Shown: positions 34,725 to 43,823 of the stretch, piece by piece
Layout: each line of letters opens with the position of its first letter
Position numbering within the stretch: position 1 is the stretch's first letter
DNA from: Rhodovulum kholense
Lineage (GTDB): Bacteria > Pseudomonadota > Alphaproteobacteria > Rhodobacterales > Rhodobacteraceae
Direction of reading: 5' to 3'
NCBI RefSeq assembly: GCF_003053725.1
Contig: NZ_QAYC01000019.1
Location: 1 to 64,000 of the forward strand
Length of the DNA stretch: 64,000 bases
Translations under genes and position numbers: made by a program
Notes under the pieces: generated by a model
Database searches by the model: none
Seen by the model: only the letters and a program-made list of their open reading frames with translations
Told to the model about the DNA's origin: nothing

Positions 34725-36173
34725 TCATTCCGGCGCGCTGCGCTCAGCCAGGGATGGCCCGGCCGCCAGTGCCGCCGCCACCCGTCCAAGCCCCAGGGCC
34801 AGCACCGCCGCCGCCCGCTCGGGGCTGTCGGCCTCGGCATAGACGCGGAATTCTGGGGCGTTGCCCGAGGGGCGCAGATGCAGGATCTCGCCGCTTTCGA
34901 AGCTTACGCGCAGCCCGTCGGTGCGGTCGCAGCTAGCTTCGCGCCCGAACGGTGCGAAGAAGGCGGCCCGGGCCTCGGCCGAGCCGTCGAGCCGGGACAG
35001 CAGCGCCGCCGACGCCTCGGGGGCCACCTCCTGCAGCCGGTCGGCCGCGGTGTGCCGCGCGGGCAGCGCCGCCACCAGCCCCGCAACCCCGTTTGCAGCC
35101 CGGGCCGCCGCCAAGACAGCCACCAGCGGCAGCATCGAATCCCGCGTCATCAGGGGGGCAAGCGGCCCGGCCGGGCCGCGGGCGGCAAAGCCCAGAAGAA
35201 AGCCGCCATTGGCCTCGAAGCCCACCACCCGGGCGGCCGGATCGGCGGCAAGGATCTCTTCCATCGCCGCGATCACGAAGGGCGAGCCGATCCGGGTCAG
35301 CCGCACCGTTTCGAATTCAGGCAGGCGCGTCACCAGGCTGTTCGACGAAACCGGCGTACAGACCGCCTCTGCCCCCAGCGCCCGGGCGGTGATCGCGCCC
35401 AGGATGTCGCCCGGCACGACCCGGCCCGCGGCATCGGTCAGCATCGGGCGGTCGGCATCGCCATCGGTCGAGACCAGCGCATCGAGCCCCTGCCCCGCGC
35501 ACCACTCCGCCAGCATCGCCCGGGTTCCGGCATCGACGGCCTCGGTATCGACCGGCACGAAGCTGTCCGAGGGGGCCAGCGCCACCGGCTCGGCCCCGAG
35601 CGCACGCAGGATCTCGACCATGGTCTCGCGCGCGACCGAGGAATGCTGATAGATCCCGACCCGGAGCCCGGCCAGCGCGGCGGCGCCAAAGGCCTGAACA
35701 TAGCGCGCGACATAGGCCGCCCCCGCCTCCGGCGCGGCGATCCGGCGCCCCTGCCCTGTCGCGGACGCGGAACCGGGCCGGGCCAGCGCCTGCCCGATGG
35801 CCGCCTCGTCCGCCTTGGATATCTCGCCCGAGGGCAGGTAGAATTTCAGCCCGTTGCGGTCGGCCGGGATATGGCTGCCGGTGACCATGATCGCGGCGGC
35901 TCCCGGCCCTTCCTCACCCTGCCCCATCGCCGCCAGCGCCAGCGCCGGGGTCGGCAGCGCGCCGCAGTCGACCGCCTCGCGCCCGGCAGCACGGATCGCG
36001 GCGATCACGTCCTCGGCGATCCGGGGCGAGGAGGCACGCAGATCGCGCCCGACAAGGACCCGGGGCCCCGCAGGACAGGCCGCCAGGAAGGCCCGGACAT
36101 AGGCGCCCACCAGATCGGGGGTCAGCTCGCTGACGAGCCCCCGCAAGCCGCTGGTTCCGAATTTCGGTGCCAT
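34725..36173 (-). CDS. manB: Phosphomannomutase
   Basis: A 482-residue alpha-D-phosphohexomutase, converting mannose-6-phosphate to mannose-1-phosphate for GDP-mannose. The four signature regions are present: the phosphoserine loop TGSHIP (Ser100), the Mg site TDGDADR (236-242), the sugar loop FEANGGF and the phosphate-binding RPSGNAPEFRVYAE. The phosphoserine loop is TGSHIP rather than the common TASHNP, a known minor variant. The start MAPKFGTSGLRG is the family N-terminus. Its partner is ManC at 47681-49096, 11.5 kb away. Phosphoglucomutase activity cannot be excluded. Confidence 0.9.
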   Translation of the reverse strand: MAPKFGTSGLRGLVSELTPDLVGAYVRAFLAACPAGPRVLVGRDLRASSPRIAEDVIAAIRAAGREAVDCGALPTPALALAAMGQGEEGPGAAAIMVTGSHIPADRNGLKFYLPSGEISKADEAAIGQALARPGSASATGQGRRIAAPEAGAAYVARYVQAFGAAALAGLRVGIYQHSSVARETMVEILRALGAEPVALAPSDSFVPVDTEAVDAGTRAMLAEWCAGQGLDALVSTDGDADRPMLTDAAGRVVPGDILGAITARALGAEAVCTPVSSNSLVTRLPEFETVRLTRIGSPFVIAAMEEILAADPAARVVGFEANGGFLLGFAARGPAGPLAPLMTRDSMLPLVAVLAAARAANGVAGLVAALPARHTAADRLQEVAPEASAALLSRLDGSAEARAAFFAPFGREASCDRTDGLRVSFESGEILHLRPSGNAPEFRVYAEADSPERAAAVLALGLGRVAAALAAGPSLAERSAPE

Positions 36174-36215
36174 TCTCGTCCTTCCTTCCCAACCCCGCCA
36201 AGACGGTGCCGCGGA

Positions 36216-37514
36216 TCATCCGTAGGGGTGCAGCCCCTCAAGCCCCCGGCCCGCGCGCAAGGCGGCATAGATCTCGGCCGTATGCCCGGCCTTGGCGGCC
36301 CAGGTGTAATGCGCCACGGCATAAGCCTCGGCCCGGCGCGCCATTTCGGCATGGGCCTCGGGAGCCTCGAGGCAAGCTTCCATCGCGGCGCGATAGTCCC
36401 GCACCAGCCCCTCCAGAGGCTGCAGCGCGATGCGCGCGCCCCGCCCCCCGGCGGCAAGATGGCCGGGCGCCCCGTAATCGGTGACCAGACAGACCATGCC
36501 CGAGGCCATGGCCTCGATCACGACGCCCGCCCCCAGCTCGCGGATCGAGGGGAAGACGAAGACATCGGATTGCCGCATCGCCTCGGCCACCTCGGCCTGG
36601 CTCCGGCGGCCCTCGAAGATCACCCGGTCCCCGGCGCCGGCCTCGGCCACCATCGCCTCGAGCCGCGGCCGCTCGGGCCCGTCGCCCACCACATGCAGCA
36701 CATGCGGCTTCAGCCTCTCGGAGCCGATGAAGGCCCGCACCGCCACCTCGGGCACCTTGTAGGGCACGAGCCGTCCGGCAAAGAGAAAGTGCCGTTGCCC
36801 ATCGCCCGCCAGCACAGGCCGCCGCCCCCGGCTGTGGAACATCTCGGGATCGAACCCGATCTCGGGGAAGTTCACGATCCGGTCCGAAAGCCGCTGCGGC
36901 AGATCGGCGATCGTATGCGGGAAGGCCGCGAGGATCGCCGCCGACCCGGAAAAGGTCGAGCGCGCGAAGGGCAGGAAACGGTAGAGATCGCGCAGCCCCC
37001 GCAGCCGCTCGCGCTCGCGCTTCTGCTCGCCGCGAAAGGCCGCGGGCCAGTCGAGATTGCCGTTCAGCGGGCCAAGCACGAAGGGCTGGCGGATCCGGCC
37101 CGCGATATAGGAGGGCTGGGTCGGCGACATCGGCGTGATCCGATGCACGATGTCGAAGCTGCCGGCGTCAAGCTCGGCCCGGAACCGGCGCAGGGCCTGC
37201 CATTCGAAGGCGATATAGGGCGGATAGGCCATGATCTGGTTGGTCGACCAGGCGACCTCGCTGCCGCCTCTGAGCAGCCGGGCCAGCCGGTACATCCGCG
37301 CCGCGATCCACTCATTGTCGATATAGACCACGGGACAGCCCATATCCCCGGCCGCCTCGATATTCTCGCGGTTGCGGATATGGGTCGCCAGCGTCACATC
37401 GGCGACCCGGGCAAGCGCCCGGGCATATTTGTAGCCGACGACCGGCAGCGACGGCCATTCGGGATTGCAGCTTTCGGCCAGGACCAGAACGCGCGGCCTG
37501 TCTGTTGTCGTCAC
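36216..37514 (-). CDS. Family 4 glycosyltransferase
   Basis: A 432-residue GT-B enzyme. The N-terminal domain includes ESCNPEWPSLPVVGYKYARALAR and DIVHRITPMSPTQPS. The donor site is FAGRLVPYKVPEVAVRAF, GDGPERPRLEAMVAEAG, GRRSQAEVAEAM and SIRELGAGVVIEAMASGM with E-x7-E. This layout is close to sugar transferases of polysaccharide loci rather than to sucrose synthases. The start is GTG 37514 after GGAGACA. It follows a sulfotransferase gene on the same strand (52-base gap) and precedes manB, so a shared minus-strand transcript from 39529 down to 34725 is likely. Confidence 0.87.
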   Translation of the reverse strand: MTTTDRPRVLVLAESCNPEWPSLPVVGYKYARALARVADVTLATHIRNRENIEAAGDMGCPVVYIDNEWIAARMYRLARLLRGGSEVAWSTNQIMAYPPYIAFEWQALRRFRAELDAGSFDIVHRITPMSPTQPSYIAGRIRQPFVLGPLNGNLDWPAAFRGEQKRERERLRGLRDLYRFLPFARSTFSGSAAILAAFPHTIADLPQRLSDRIVNFPEIGFDPEMFHSRGRRPVLAGDGQRHFLFAGRLVPYKVPEVAVRAFIGSERLKPHVLHVVGDGPERPRLEAMVAEAGAGDRVIFEGRRSQAEVAEAMRQSDVFVFPSIRELGAGVVIEAMASGMVCLVTDYGAPGHLAAGGRGARIALQPLEGLVRDYRAAMEACLEAPEAHAEMARRAEAYAVAHYTWAAKAGHTAEIYAALRAGRGLEGLHPYG

Positions 37515-37566
37515 GATTGCTGTCTCCGGATGAAAGGCCCAAAGGGTGCCGCAAGGCGGGATCCGC

Positions 37567-38529
37567 TCAGCATAGCCGCCCCGCCTGCCAGGAGGCCAGC
37601 GACAGCCCGGTCAGGTCCTCCAGCCGCGGGATCTGGGGATGGAAGCGTTCGGCCAGCATCTGGCGCGTCGCGGGCTCCATCGGCGGCGGCTCATGCGCCC
37701 TGCCCGCCCCGGCCGGCAGCACCCGCTGGCGCAGGGCCGCCCGCAGCGGATCGGGCAGAAGCCGCCGCAGCGCCCAGAGCGGCCCGACCCGGCCGCGCAG
37801 CCGCTGCGCCCCGGCCGCCGCCCCCAGCGCATCGAAATGCGCGCTTGAGACGTTCCGCGCCGCGGCCCCGCCGCCGAAGGCCGCCTCGGGCAGCGGATCG
37901 AGCCCGAGAAACCCGGTGATCCGGCGCAGCGTGGCGCGCGGGTCGTCGCGGAAGGCCTCGAAGGTCAGGAACAGGAAGCGATCGCGCGGAAACTGCGCCA
38001 GATAGGTCTCGATCTGCAGCAGGTAATCGCTGCCCGCGAGGCAAAGCTCGGGCGTGTCGGGGAAATGCGCGTTGAAAGGCGCCAGCGCCTTTTCGCGGGG
38101 GGCCGCGAGGGCATGGCGCTCGGGCAGGATGAAGTCTTCGAAGCGGCGATGCACGGCATAGTCGCGGGTGCCGTTCTGGTAGTTCTTCACCAGCTGGACA
38201 TAGAAGGAATAGGCCCGCGCCACCGGCTCGCGCAGGACATAGATGAACTGGGCCCCCGGCGCATGGCGGGCGATCCGGGCGGCGGTGTCGGGGAAAAGCG
38301 GCGCATGCGAATAAAGGGTCGAGGCCTCGCCCACGCGCTGGCCCGGCCGCGCCCCGGAAAACAGTGCCGAATACGTCTCTATTCCGGCCGAATAAAGGTC
38401 GTCGCGCGCGAAGAACTCGGGCTCTTTCGGGGTCGGCATGAAGACGTCGGGATGCTGTTCGAGCAGCGCGAAGATGCTGGTCGTCCCGGCCTTGGCCGCG
38501 CCGATGATGAAGAAATCGGGAAGCGTCAT
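37567..38529 (-). CDS. Sulfotransferase family protein (heparan-sulfate type)
   Basis: A 320-residue protein. PDFFIIGAAKAGTTSIFALL is the 5'-phosphosulfate loop, KEPEFFARD follows as in heparan-type sulfotransferases, and FIYVLREPVARAYSFYVQ is the 3'-phosphate-binding motif. It closely resembles the genes at 39897 and 55109 in its first 60 residues, so these three are paralogues. ATG 38529 follows GAGGAGA; the open frame continues to 38718 but without family sequence. It should transfer sulfate from PAPS to a hydroxyl or amine of the polymer. Confidence 0.9.
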   Translation of the reverse strand: MTLPDFFIIGAAKAGTTSIFALLEQHPDVFMPTPKEPEFFARDDLYSAGIETYSALFSGARPGQRVGEASTLYSHAPLFPDTAARIARHAPGAQFIYVLREPVARAYSFYVQLVKNYQNGTRDYAVHRRFEDFILPERHALAAPREKALAPFNAHFPDTPELCLAGSDYLLQIETYLAQFPRDRFLFLTFEAFRDDPRATLRRITGFLGLDPLPEAAFGGGAAARNVSSAHFDALGAAAGAQRLRGRVGPLWALRRLLPDPLRAALRQRVLPAGAGRAHEPPPMEPATRQMLAERFHPQIPRLEDLTGLSLASWQAGRLC

Positions 38530-38593
38530 GTCTGGTCTCCTCGCCCGGCAGGGGCGGCCGGGTGAAACGGCGAACGCCGAACCTGCGCCATGG

Positions 38594-39529
38594 CTAGACC
38601 GCCCGATGGGGGTCGAAGATTGCGGCGCGTTCGGCCTCGATCCCGGCCACGGCCCGGGCCCGCCCGACCCGAAGCGCCCGGCGCTGATAGGCCCGGATGA
38701 AGGCCACGAGCCCCGCATCCGGGTGGCGCGGCGTGCGGCGCAGCCAGGCGCCGAGATAGCCCTGCATCATCGCCAGCCCGCCCAGCACATAAGGCGGCTC
38801 GAGCCCGCGAAAGACGCAGGTCGCCGCGAAATACAGCGGGTCCGAGCCCATGTAATACTGACCGAAGCCGTGCCGCCGGCGCCCGGTATAGATCGAGCTC
38901 TGGGACGACCCCATCGGCCGCAGATGTTCGAAATTCAGGTCGGGATGGTCCCAGCTGACCGCAATCCAGCCCAGCTGGCGCGCCTTGTGGCAGTCGATCG
39001 CATCCCACATCACCGCGCGCACGAAGCCGCCGATCTGACGGAAACAGGCGCTGCGGTAGAACTTGGTCATGCCCACCGACATCTCGTCGCCGCGCCGCTC
39101 GGACACCAGCGTGCCGCCGCGCCGGATATAGGGCTTGCCCGAACAGGTGCCGATCCGGGGCTCGGCTTCCATCCGCTCGATCAGGGTCTCGAAATAGCGC
39201 GGCGGCAGATCGAGATCGAGATCGAGCTTGCACAGATAGGGAAAGGCGCCCGGCTCGACCCGGTCGAGCCCGGCATAGAAGGCCTCGATCACCCCCGGCC
39301 CCACCGCCCGCTGGCCGCGGTCGGGCTTGGCCACGATCTCGATCCAGGGGCAGGCGGCGGCATATTCGGCCAGGATCTTCGGCGTCTCGTCGGTCGAGCC
39401 GTCATCGACGATCACCCATTTCGCCGGGCGCAGGCTTTGGGCCAGCACGCTGTCGAGCGTCCGGCGCATATGCGCCGCCTCGTCCCGGCAGGGTGAAATC
39501 AGGACATAGGCGCGGGACGGATCGGACAT
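38594..39529 (-). CDS. Family 2 glycosyltransferase
   Basis: About 311 residues from ATG 39529; an in-frame ATG at 39544 adds 5 residues. A GT-A domain starts YVLISPCRDEAAHMRRTLDSV, with VIVDDGSTDET (nucleotide-binding Asp pair) and KLDLDLDLP (the DXD-like metal site). The C-terminal third has the catalytic-region features WDHPDLNFEH and GSSQSSIYTGRRRHGFGQYYMG. It is likely soluble and membrane-associated at the cytoplasmic face. It heads a run of minus-strand genes with the sulfotransferase at 37567. The sugar is unknown. Confidence 0.85.
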   Translation of the reverse strand: MSDPSRAYVLISPCRDEAAHMRRTLDSVLAQSLRPAKWVIVDDGSTDETPKILAEYAAACPWIEIVAKPDRGQRAVGPGVIEAFYAGLDRVEPGAFPYLCKLDLDLDLPPRYFETLIERMEAEPRIGTCSGKPYIRRGGTLVSERRGDEMSVGMTKFYRSACFRQIGGFVRAVMWDAIDCHKARQLGWIAVSWDHPDLNFEHLRPMGSSQSSIYTGRRRHGFGQYYMGSDPLYFAATCVFRGLEPPYVLGGLAMMQGYLGAWLRRTPRHPDAGLVAFIRAYQRRALRVGRARAVAGIEAERAAIFDPHRAV

Positions 39530-39753
39530 CGGACCATGGGACAATCGAAAAAACTGCGGCCTGTATAAGCCGAACCGCCCGAAATCGCAAAACGCAGACG
39601 CCCTGCATTGCCCGCTTTTTTCATGACCCCCGCAGTTGTGCCAAAAGCCCCCCTCGGCTATCTCTCGACCGAGAGCCGGACCGAAATCGACTGTCTTGCG
39701 GGCTTCTGCCGACCGGCGCCGACAGGGCCCGTGTTGTGCTGTACAGGTCCGGC

Positions 39754-39801
39754 ATGAGCCTGCGTTACCGCCCCGAAATCGACGGCCTGCGAACCGTCGC
39801 G
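39754..39801 (+). pseudogene. N-terminal fragment of an acyltransferase-3 gene
   Basis: ATG 39754 starts MSLRYRPEIDGLRTVA, the very characteristic first 16 residues of OafA-type acyltransferases. After that the frame turns into unrelated sequence (SHPILRQETDP) with no membrane helix. It looks like the stump of a gene whose body was deleted, leaving its start about 140 bases upstream of the sulfotransferase at 39897. The 150 bases before it may still carry that gene's promoter. Confidence 0.7.
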
Positions 39802-39896
39802 TCGCATCCTATCCTTCGACAAGAGACAGATCCCCTTGCCCGATGCATCCCGGTGCAATCTGGTGCCCCCTGCCCTTCCGATGAAAGGACATTGCC

Positions 39897-40730
39897 TTGC
39901 GACCCGACTTCCTCCTGATCGGTGCCATGAAATGCGGCACGTCCACAGTGTCTGCCTATCTCGAGGATCATCCCGAGGTCTTCATGCTGCCCGGCCGGGA
40001 GCCGAACTTCTTCAGCCATGACGAAATCCATGACCGCGGCACGGACTGGTACGAAGGACTTTTCGACGGGGCGGCGGGCGCGCGCCGGATCGGCGAAGGG
40101 TCGAACGATTATGCCTCGGGGCTGATCTATCCCGACACCGCCTCCCGGATCGCCGCCTATGCCCCCGAGATGCGGCTGATCTACATGGTGCGCGACCCGG
40201 TGGCCCGGCTTGCCTCGGCCTGGGTGCAGAACCGGGTGGACCAGGGCGACCAGGTGCCGCCGACGCTCGAACGGGCGGTACGCGAGATGCCCGACCGGTA
40301 TCTCGGGCAGAGCCTCTACTGGCACAACCTTCAGCTTTACCGGGCGCATTTCCCCGACAACCGGATCTTCATCGGCTTCATGGAGGATCTTAAGGCCGAC
40401 CGCTTCGGCTTCTTCGCGCGGCTTTGCGATTTCCTGGAGGTCGAGCCGCTGAACGAAATCCCGCGCGGCCATGTCAATCCGAGCCGGGGCAAGGCGGTGC
40501 CGGGGCAGCTTTATTCCGCGCTGAACGCGCTGCCGGGCATCGGCCGGCTGAAGGCGCTGGCGCCAAAAGGTCTGCGCCGCACGGTCAAGACCCGGCTGCT
40601 GAGCCGCCGGATCGGCGAGGCGCCCGAGATCTCTGCCGCGCTGCGCCGCGAGCTGGCCGAGCGGCTGGGTCCGGACAGCCGGGCGTTCCTGGCCCATTGC
40701 GGCCGACCGGCCGACTTCTGGGGGCTCTAG
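39897..40730 (+). CDS. Sulfotransferase family protein (heparan-sulfate type)
   Basis: A 277-residue protein. RPDFLLIGAMKCGTSTVSAYL is the 5'-phosphosulfate loop, and REPNFFSHDEIHDRGTDWYEGLF is shared almost word for word with the sulfotransferase at 55109. LIYMVRDPVARLASAW is the 3'-phosphate-binding motif. The start is TTG 39897 after AAAGGA, at the point where family members begin. Upstream lies the stump of an acyltransferase gene (39754), so promoter capture by deletion is possible. It ends tail-to-tail with the GT2-GtrA gene, with GC-rich hairpins between. Confidence 0.9.
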   Translation: MRPDFLLIGAMKCGTSTVSAYLEDHPEVFMLPGREPNFFSHDEIHDRGTDWYEGLFDGAAGARRIGEGSNDYASGLIYPDTASRIAAYAPEMRLIYMVRDPVARLASAWVQNRVDQGDQVPPTLERAVREMPDRYLGQSLYWHNLQLYRAHFPDNRIFIGFMEDLKADRFGFFARLCDFLEVEPLNEIPRGHVNPSRGKAVPGQLYSALNALPGIGRLKALAPKGLRRTVKTRLLSRRIGEAPEISAALRRELAERLGPDSRAFLAHCGRPADFWGL

Positions 40731-40739
40731 TCAGCCCTC

Positions 40740-40779
40740 GGGGCCGCGGCCCCCCTCCTGGCGGGGCCCACGCCCCGCC
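40740..40779. terminator. Convergent hairpins between sulfotransferase and GT2-GtrA genes
   Basis: Two GC-rich hairpins lie in the 51-base convergent gap: a 14-base palindrome GGGGCCGCGGCCCC at 40740-40753, and GGCGGGGC / GCCCCGCC with a 4-base loop at 40760-40779. No T-runs flank them. They may serve as a bidirectional stop for both genes. Confidence 0.5.
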
Positions 40780-40781
40780 GG

Positions 40782-41906
40782 TCAGTCCCGGACATAGCGC
40801 TTGCGGAACACGATGTAGCGGTTGCCGAGGAAGTTGAAGATCATCCCCGCCGCGACCCCGATCATCGCCGAGACCTGCAGCCCGTAGGCCCCGGTCAGGA
40901 TCTTGTGGCTGAGCCACAGCGCCACCGCGTAATTCACCGCAAGCCCCACCATCGAGGCACCGACGAAGCCCACGAACTGCCGGCCCGCATGGCGCCCGCG
41001 CGCATAGCTGAAAGTGAACCGGCGGTTCAGCAGGAAATTGGTCACGAGGCTCACCCCGATCCCGCCCGCCAGACAGATCCAGGGCGCGAGCCCGGCCAGC
41101 TGCAATCCCGACAGCACCGCCAGGTTCACGACGACGCCGCTGGCACCGACCACCAGGAACTGCAGCAGGTACATCGCATTGGCGAAGCGGAAGAGGTAAA
41201 GCCGCCGCAGGTGCTGGATGTATTTCAGCTGCTCCTTCAGGGTCAGCTTGCTTTCCCCGAAGCGGCGGTCGGAGAAGTCGATCGGCACTTCGCCGACATT
41301 TTCCATGCCGCATTTGACGATCAGCTCCAGCGCGATCTTGTAGCCGACCGGGTTCAGCCCCCGCGCGGCATCGAAATCGGCCTTGCGCAGCGCGAAAAAG
41401 CCCGACATCGGGTCGCGCACCTTGGTCAGCGGCCGCGCAAGCCACGTGGCAATGGCACTGTTCAGCCAGCGGAAGAGCCCCCAGTCGTCATCGGTCGAGC
41501 CCCCCGGCACATAGCGCGACCCGATCGCGAATTGCTGGCCCGAGGCGAGCCCGAGGATCATCTGCGGGATCGCGTCGACCGGATGGCTCAGATCGCAATC
41601 CATGCAGACCAGCACCGGATGGCGGGCGGCCCGGAACCCGTCGAGCACCGCCGGGCTGAGCCCGCGGTCGCGGGTGCGCACGATGATCCGCGCCCAGTCG
41701 AACCCGCTGGCCGCCACCGCCTCGACGCTGCCGTCGCGGCTGTCGTCGTCCATGAACAGGACTTCCAGCGTCAGGTCGTAGTCCCGCCGCAGCCGGTCCA
41801 GCTCGGCCAGCAGATGCGGAATATTCTCGGCTTCGCGATAGGTCGGGACAATCACGCTGATCCCGGTATTGATCCTGATCTGGGCCAGATCCTCGCCCGC
41901 ACGCAT
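40782..41906 (-). CDS. Polyprenyl-phosphate sugar transferase: GT2 fused to GtrA-like domain
   Basis: A 374-residue fusion. Residues about 15-230 are a dolichyl-phosphate-mannose-synthase-like GT2 domain (ISVIVPTYREAENIPHLLAEL, FMDDDSRDGS, CMDCDLSHP metal site, DPMSGFFALRK). Residues about 245-370 are a GtrA-type domain with four membrane helices (FLVVGASGVVVNLAVL, NFLLNRRFTF, NFLGNRYIVF). Such proteins make polyprenyl-phospho-mannose or -glucose from the nucleotide sugar and help move it across the membrane. GDP-mannose is available here, and the GT-C enzymes at 2276, 32068 and 49232 could use the product (inference). The start is ATG 41906 after GGGGGGTG; longer frames upstream are shadows. 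Confidence 0.92.
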   Translation of the reverse strand: MRAGEDLAQIRINTGISVIVPTYREAENIPHLLAELDRLRRDYDLTLEVLFMDDDSRDGSVEAVAASGFDWARIIVRTRDRGLSPAVLDGFRAARHPVLVCMDCDLSHPVDAIPQMILGLASGQQFAIGSRYVPGGSTDDDWGLFRWLNSAIATWLARPLTKVRDPMSGFFALRKADFDAARGLNPVGYKIALELIVKCGMENVGEVPIDFSDRRFGESKLTLKEQLKYIQHLRRLYLFRFANAMYLLQFLVVGASGVVVNLAVLSGLQLAGLAPWICLAGGIGVSLVTNFLLNRRFTFSYARGRHAGRQFVGFVGASMVGLAVNYAVALWLSHKILTGAYGLQVSAMIGVAAGMIFNFLGNRYIVFRKRYVRD

Positions 41907-42027
41907 TGACACCCCCCGATTACCCCCGACAGCGCACCGTCCCGCAGGCTCTCTCCTGCGGCCCCCTCGGCCACGGCCCCGAGTTTGAACCGCCCTGCCC
42001 TTTTGCGTCAATCGGCCTGCCACCGGC

Positions 42028-42053
42028 CCGGATTTTCGCATGCGAAAATCCGG
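42028..42053. repeat. 26-base perfect palindrome upstream of the exosortase E gene
   Basis: The half-site CCGGATTTTCGCA is followed directly by its exact complement, giving an uninterrupted 26-base palindrome with central GCATGC. It lies in the 300-base divergent gap between the GT2-GtrA gene (start 41906) and xrtE (start 42207). It is not at a gene end, so it is an unlikely terminator. A dimeric protein-binding site, such as a ParB centromere (parS) or a repressor operator, fits better. I found no second copy in the window by eye. Confidence 0.7.
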
Positions 42054-42206
42054 CGGACTGTGTCAAAGCGGCGCCGCCCCCCCTTTTCGCAGGCCCTCCG
42101 CCACCCTGGCGGGCAGCATTCGCTTGAGATCGCGCCCCATCTCGATAGCAATTGACCGGGGCGCGGCTGCGGCCACGCCATCGGGGGATAGGTCGGGGGG
42201 GGACCG

Positions 42207-43823
42207 ATGACACAGACGGACATGCAGGCCCAGAGCCTGCCGCGCGGTCTCTGGGCCGTGCTCGGGCTGCTGGCGCTGGAGATGCTGGCGCTCAGCGTCA
42301 GCTACAAGCATGCGATCGACTTCACCTGTCTGGCCAACTGGCCGCACCGGGTCTGCAGCGGCGCCAGCGGCCTGATGGTCAGCGCCTTCACGACACTCGG
42401 CGCGCTGGCGATCCTGGCGATGCTGGCCCGGCGCGCCTTTGCCGACCTCCTGGCCGAGGCCCGCCCCGCCCTTCTGCCCCTGGCGCTGAACCTCTCGGGG
42501 CTGGCGGCGATGAGCGTCCCAATCCTCTTTCTGCGCGAAGGTTCGGGCACCGGCTCGCTGGCGCCGACGCTGGCCTTCTGGGCGCTTGGCATCGGGCTCG
42601 GCGGGCTCGGCACGGCCCGGATGCTGGCCCCGCCCGAACGCTGGCGGCACTTCCTGCGCGCCACCGGCTGGACGCTGGCCGCAGTGGTCGTGGCCGGGCT
42701 CGCGGCGCCAGGTCTGGCGATCCGGCTGCGCCCGCTCTGGCGGTTCGACACCGTCACCGACACGACCTTCGCGCTGGTCTCGCGCGGGATGGACTGGCTC
42801 GGCTACGAGGTCGATGCCGACCCGGCCGCCAAGATCATCGGCCGGGGCAATTTCCATATCGACATCGCCCCGGTCTGTTCCGGCATCGAGGGGATGGCCC
42901 TGGTCACGTTGTTCGTGCTGCTCTATCTCGCGCTCTTCCGCCACGAGCTGCGTTTTCCCAGAGCGCTGATCCTGCTGCCGGTGGGGGTTCTGGTCAGCGC
43001 CGCGCTCAACGTGGTGCGGATCGTGGCGCTGCTGGCCATCGGGCTGTCGGGGCATCCCGACCTGGCCGTGGGCGGGTTTCACAGCCATGCCGGATGGCTG
43101 ATGTTCACCTGCATCGCGCTGGGGCTGATCGCGCTGGCCCAGGGCCTGCCCGCGCTGCGCCACGACCCCGAACCGGTTGCCCCTGCCCGGCCCGCGCTGG
43201 ACCGGCCCTCCCTGCCGCCACTGCACCGCGACCCGGCCGCGGCCCGGATCTTGCCCTTCGCCGTCTTCATGCTGACCGCTCTGGTCGCCTCGACCGTGTC
43301 GCAGGCTCCCGGCATGCTCTACCCGATCCGCGCGCTGGTCCTCGGCGCCACCGTGGCGCTCTTCTGGCCGATCTATGCACGGCTCGACTGGCGCGCCGAT
43401 CCGATGGCGATCGGGGCCGGGCTCGCGATCGGGGCCGTCTGGGTGCTGATCCCGGTCGCACCCGCCGAAACCCCGCCCTATGGCACGCTGACCGGCACGG
43501 CGCTGATGCTGTGGTATCTGCTGCGCGGGGTCGGCACGGTGCTGCTGGTGCCACTGGTCGAGGAACTCTTCTTCCGCGACTATCTCGAGGGCAAGCTCCG
43601 GATCGGGCAGGGCCGGGCCTGGAGCGTCTTCGCGGCCCTGGTCTCGGCCGGGGCCTTCGCCGCGCTTCATGACCGCTGGGCCGAGGCGCTGGCGGTGGGG
43701 CTCGTGCTGTCCTGGATCTGCCGCAGGCGTGGCCGCGTCGGCGATGCGATCCTCGCCCATGCCGTGGCCAATGCCACGGTCTATGCCGCCGCACTGGCCA
43801 GCGGCCGGCTCGAGATCATCTGA
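42207..43823 (+). CDS. xrtE: Exosortase E fused to a CPBP-family intramembrane protease
   Basis: A 538-residue, strongly hydrophobic protein. The first half is an exosortase: catalytic Cys224 in APVCSGIEG, Arg271 in LNVVRIVALL and His in FHSHAGW (292/294). The second half (about 345-538) is a CPBP (CAAX protease-like) glutamic protease domain with EELFFRDYL (Glu452, Glu453, Arg457), ALHDRW (His488) and HAVANA (His518). This is the VPEID-CTERM exosortase E architecture. It should cleave and re-attach proteins with a VPEID-CTERM signal, none of which is visible here. It ends tail-to-tail with parB, overlapping it by 8 bases. Confidence 0.92.
   Translation: MTQTDMQAQSLPRGLWAVLGLLALEMLALSVSYKHAIDFTCLANWPHRVCSGASGLMVSAFTTLGALAILAMLARRAFADLLAEARPALLPLALNLSGLAAMSVPILFLREGSGTGSLAPTLAFWALGIGLGGLGTARMLAPPERWRHFLRATGWTLAAVVVAGLAAPGLAIRLRPLWRFDTVTDTTFALVSRGMDWLGYEVDADPAAKIIGRGNFHIDIAPVCSGIEGMALVTLFVLLYLALFRHELRFPRALILLPVGVLVSAALNVVRIVALLAIGLSGHPDLAVGGFHSHAGWLMFTCIALGLIALAQGLPALRHDPEPVAPARPALDRPSLPPLHRDPAAARILPFAVFMLTALVASTVSQAPGMLYPIRALVLGATVALFWPIYARLDWRADPMAIGAGLAIGAVWVLIPVAPAETPPYGTLTGTALMLWYLLRGVGTVLLVPLVEELFFRDYLEGKLRIGQGRAWSVFAALVSAGAFAALHDRWAEALAVGLVLSWICRRRGRVGDAILAHAVANATVYAAALASGRLEII

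Noticed and set aside
34878-37919. A 1013-codon plus-strand frame across manB and the GT4 gene
   Set aside because: It is the antisense shadow of two clearly recognised minus-strand enzymes and has a composition (Arg, Pro, Gly, His) unlike real proteins.
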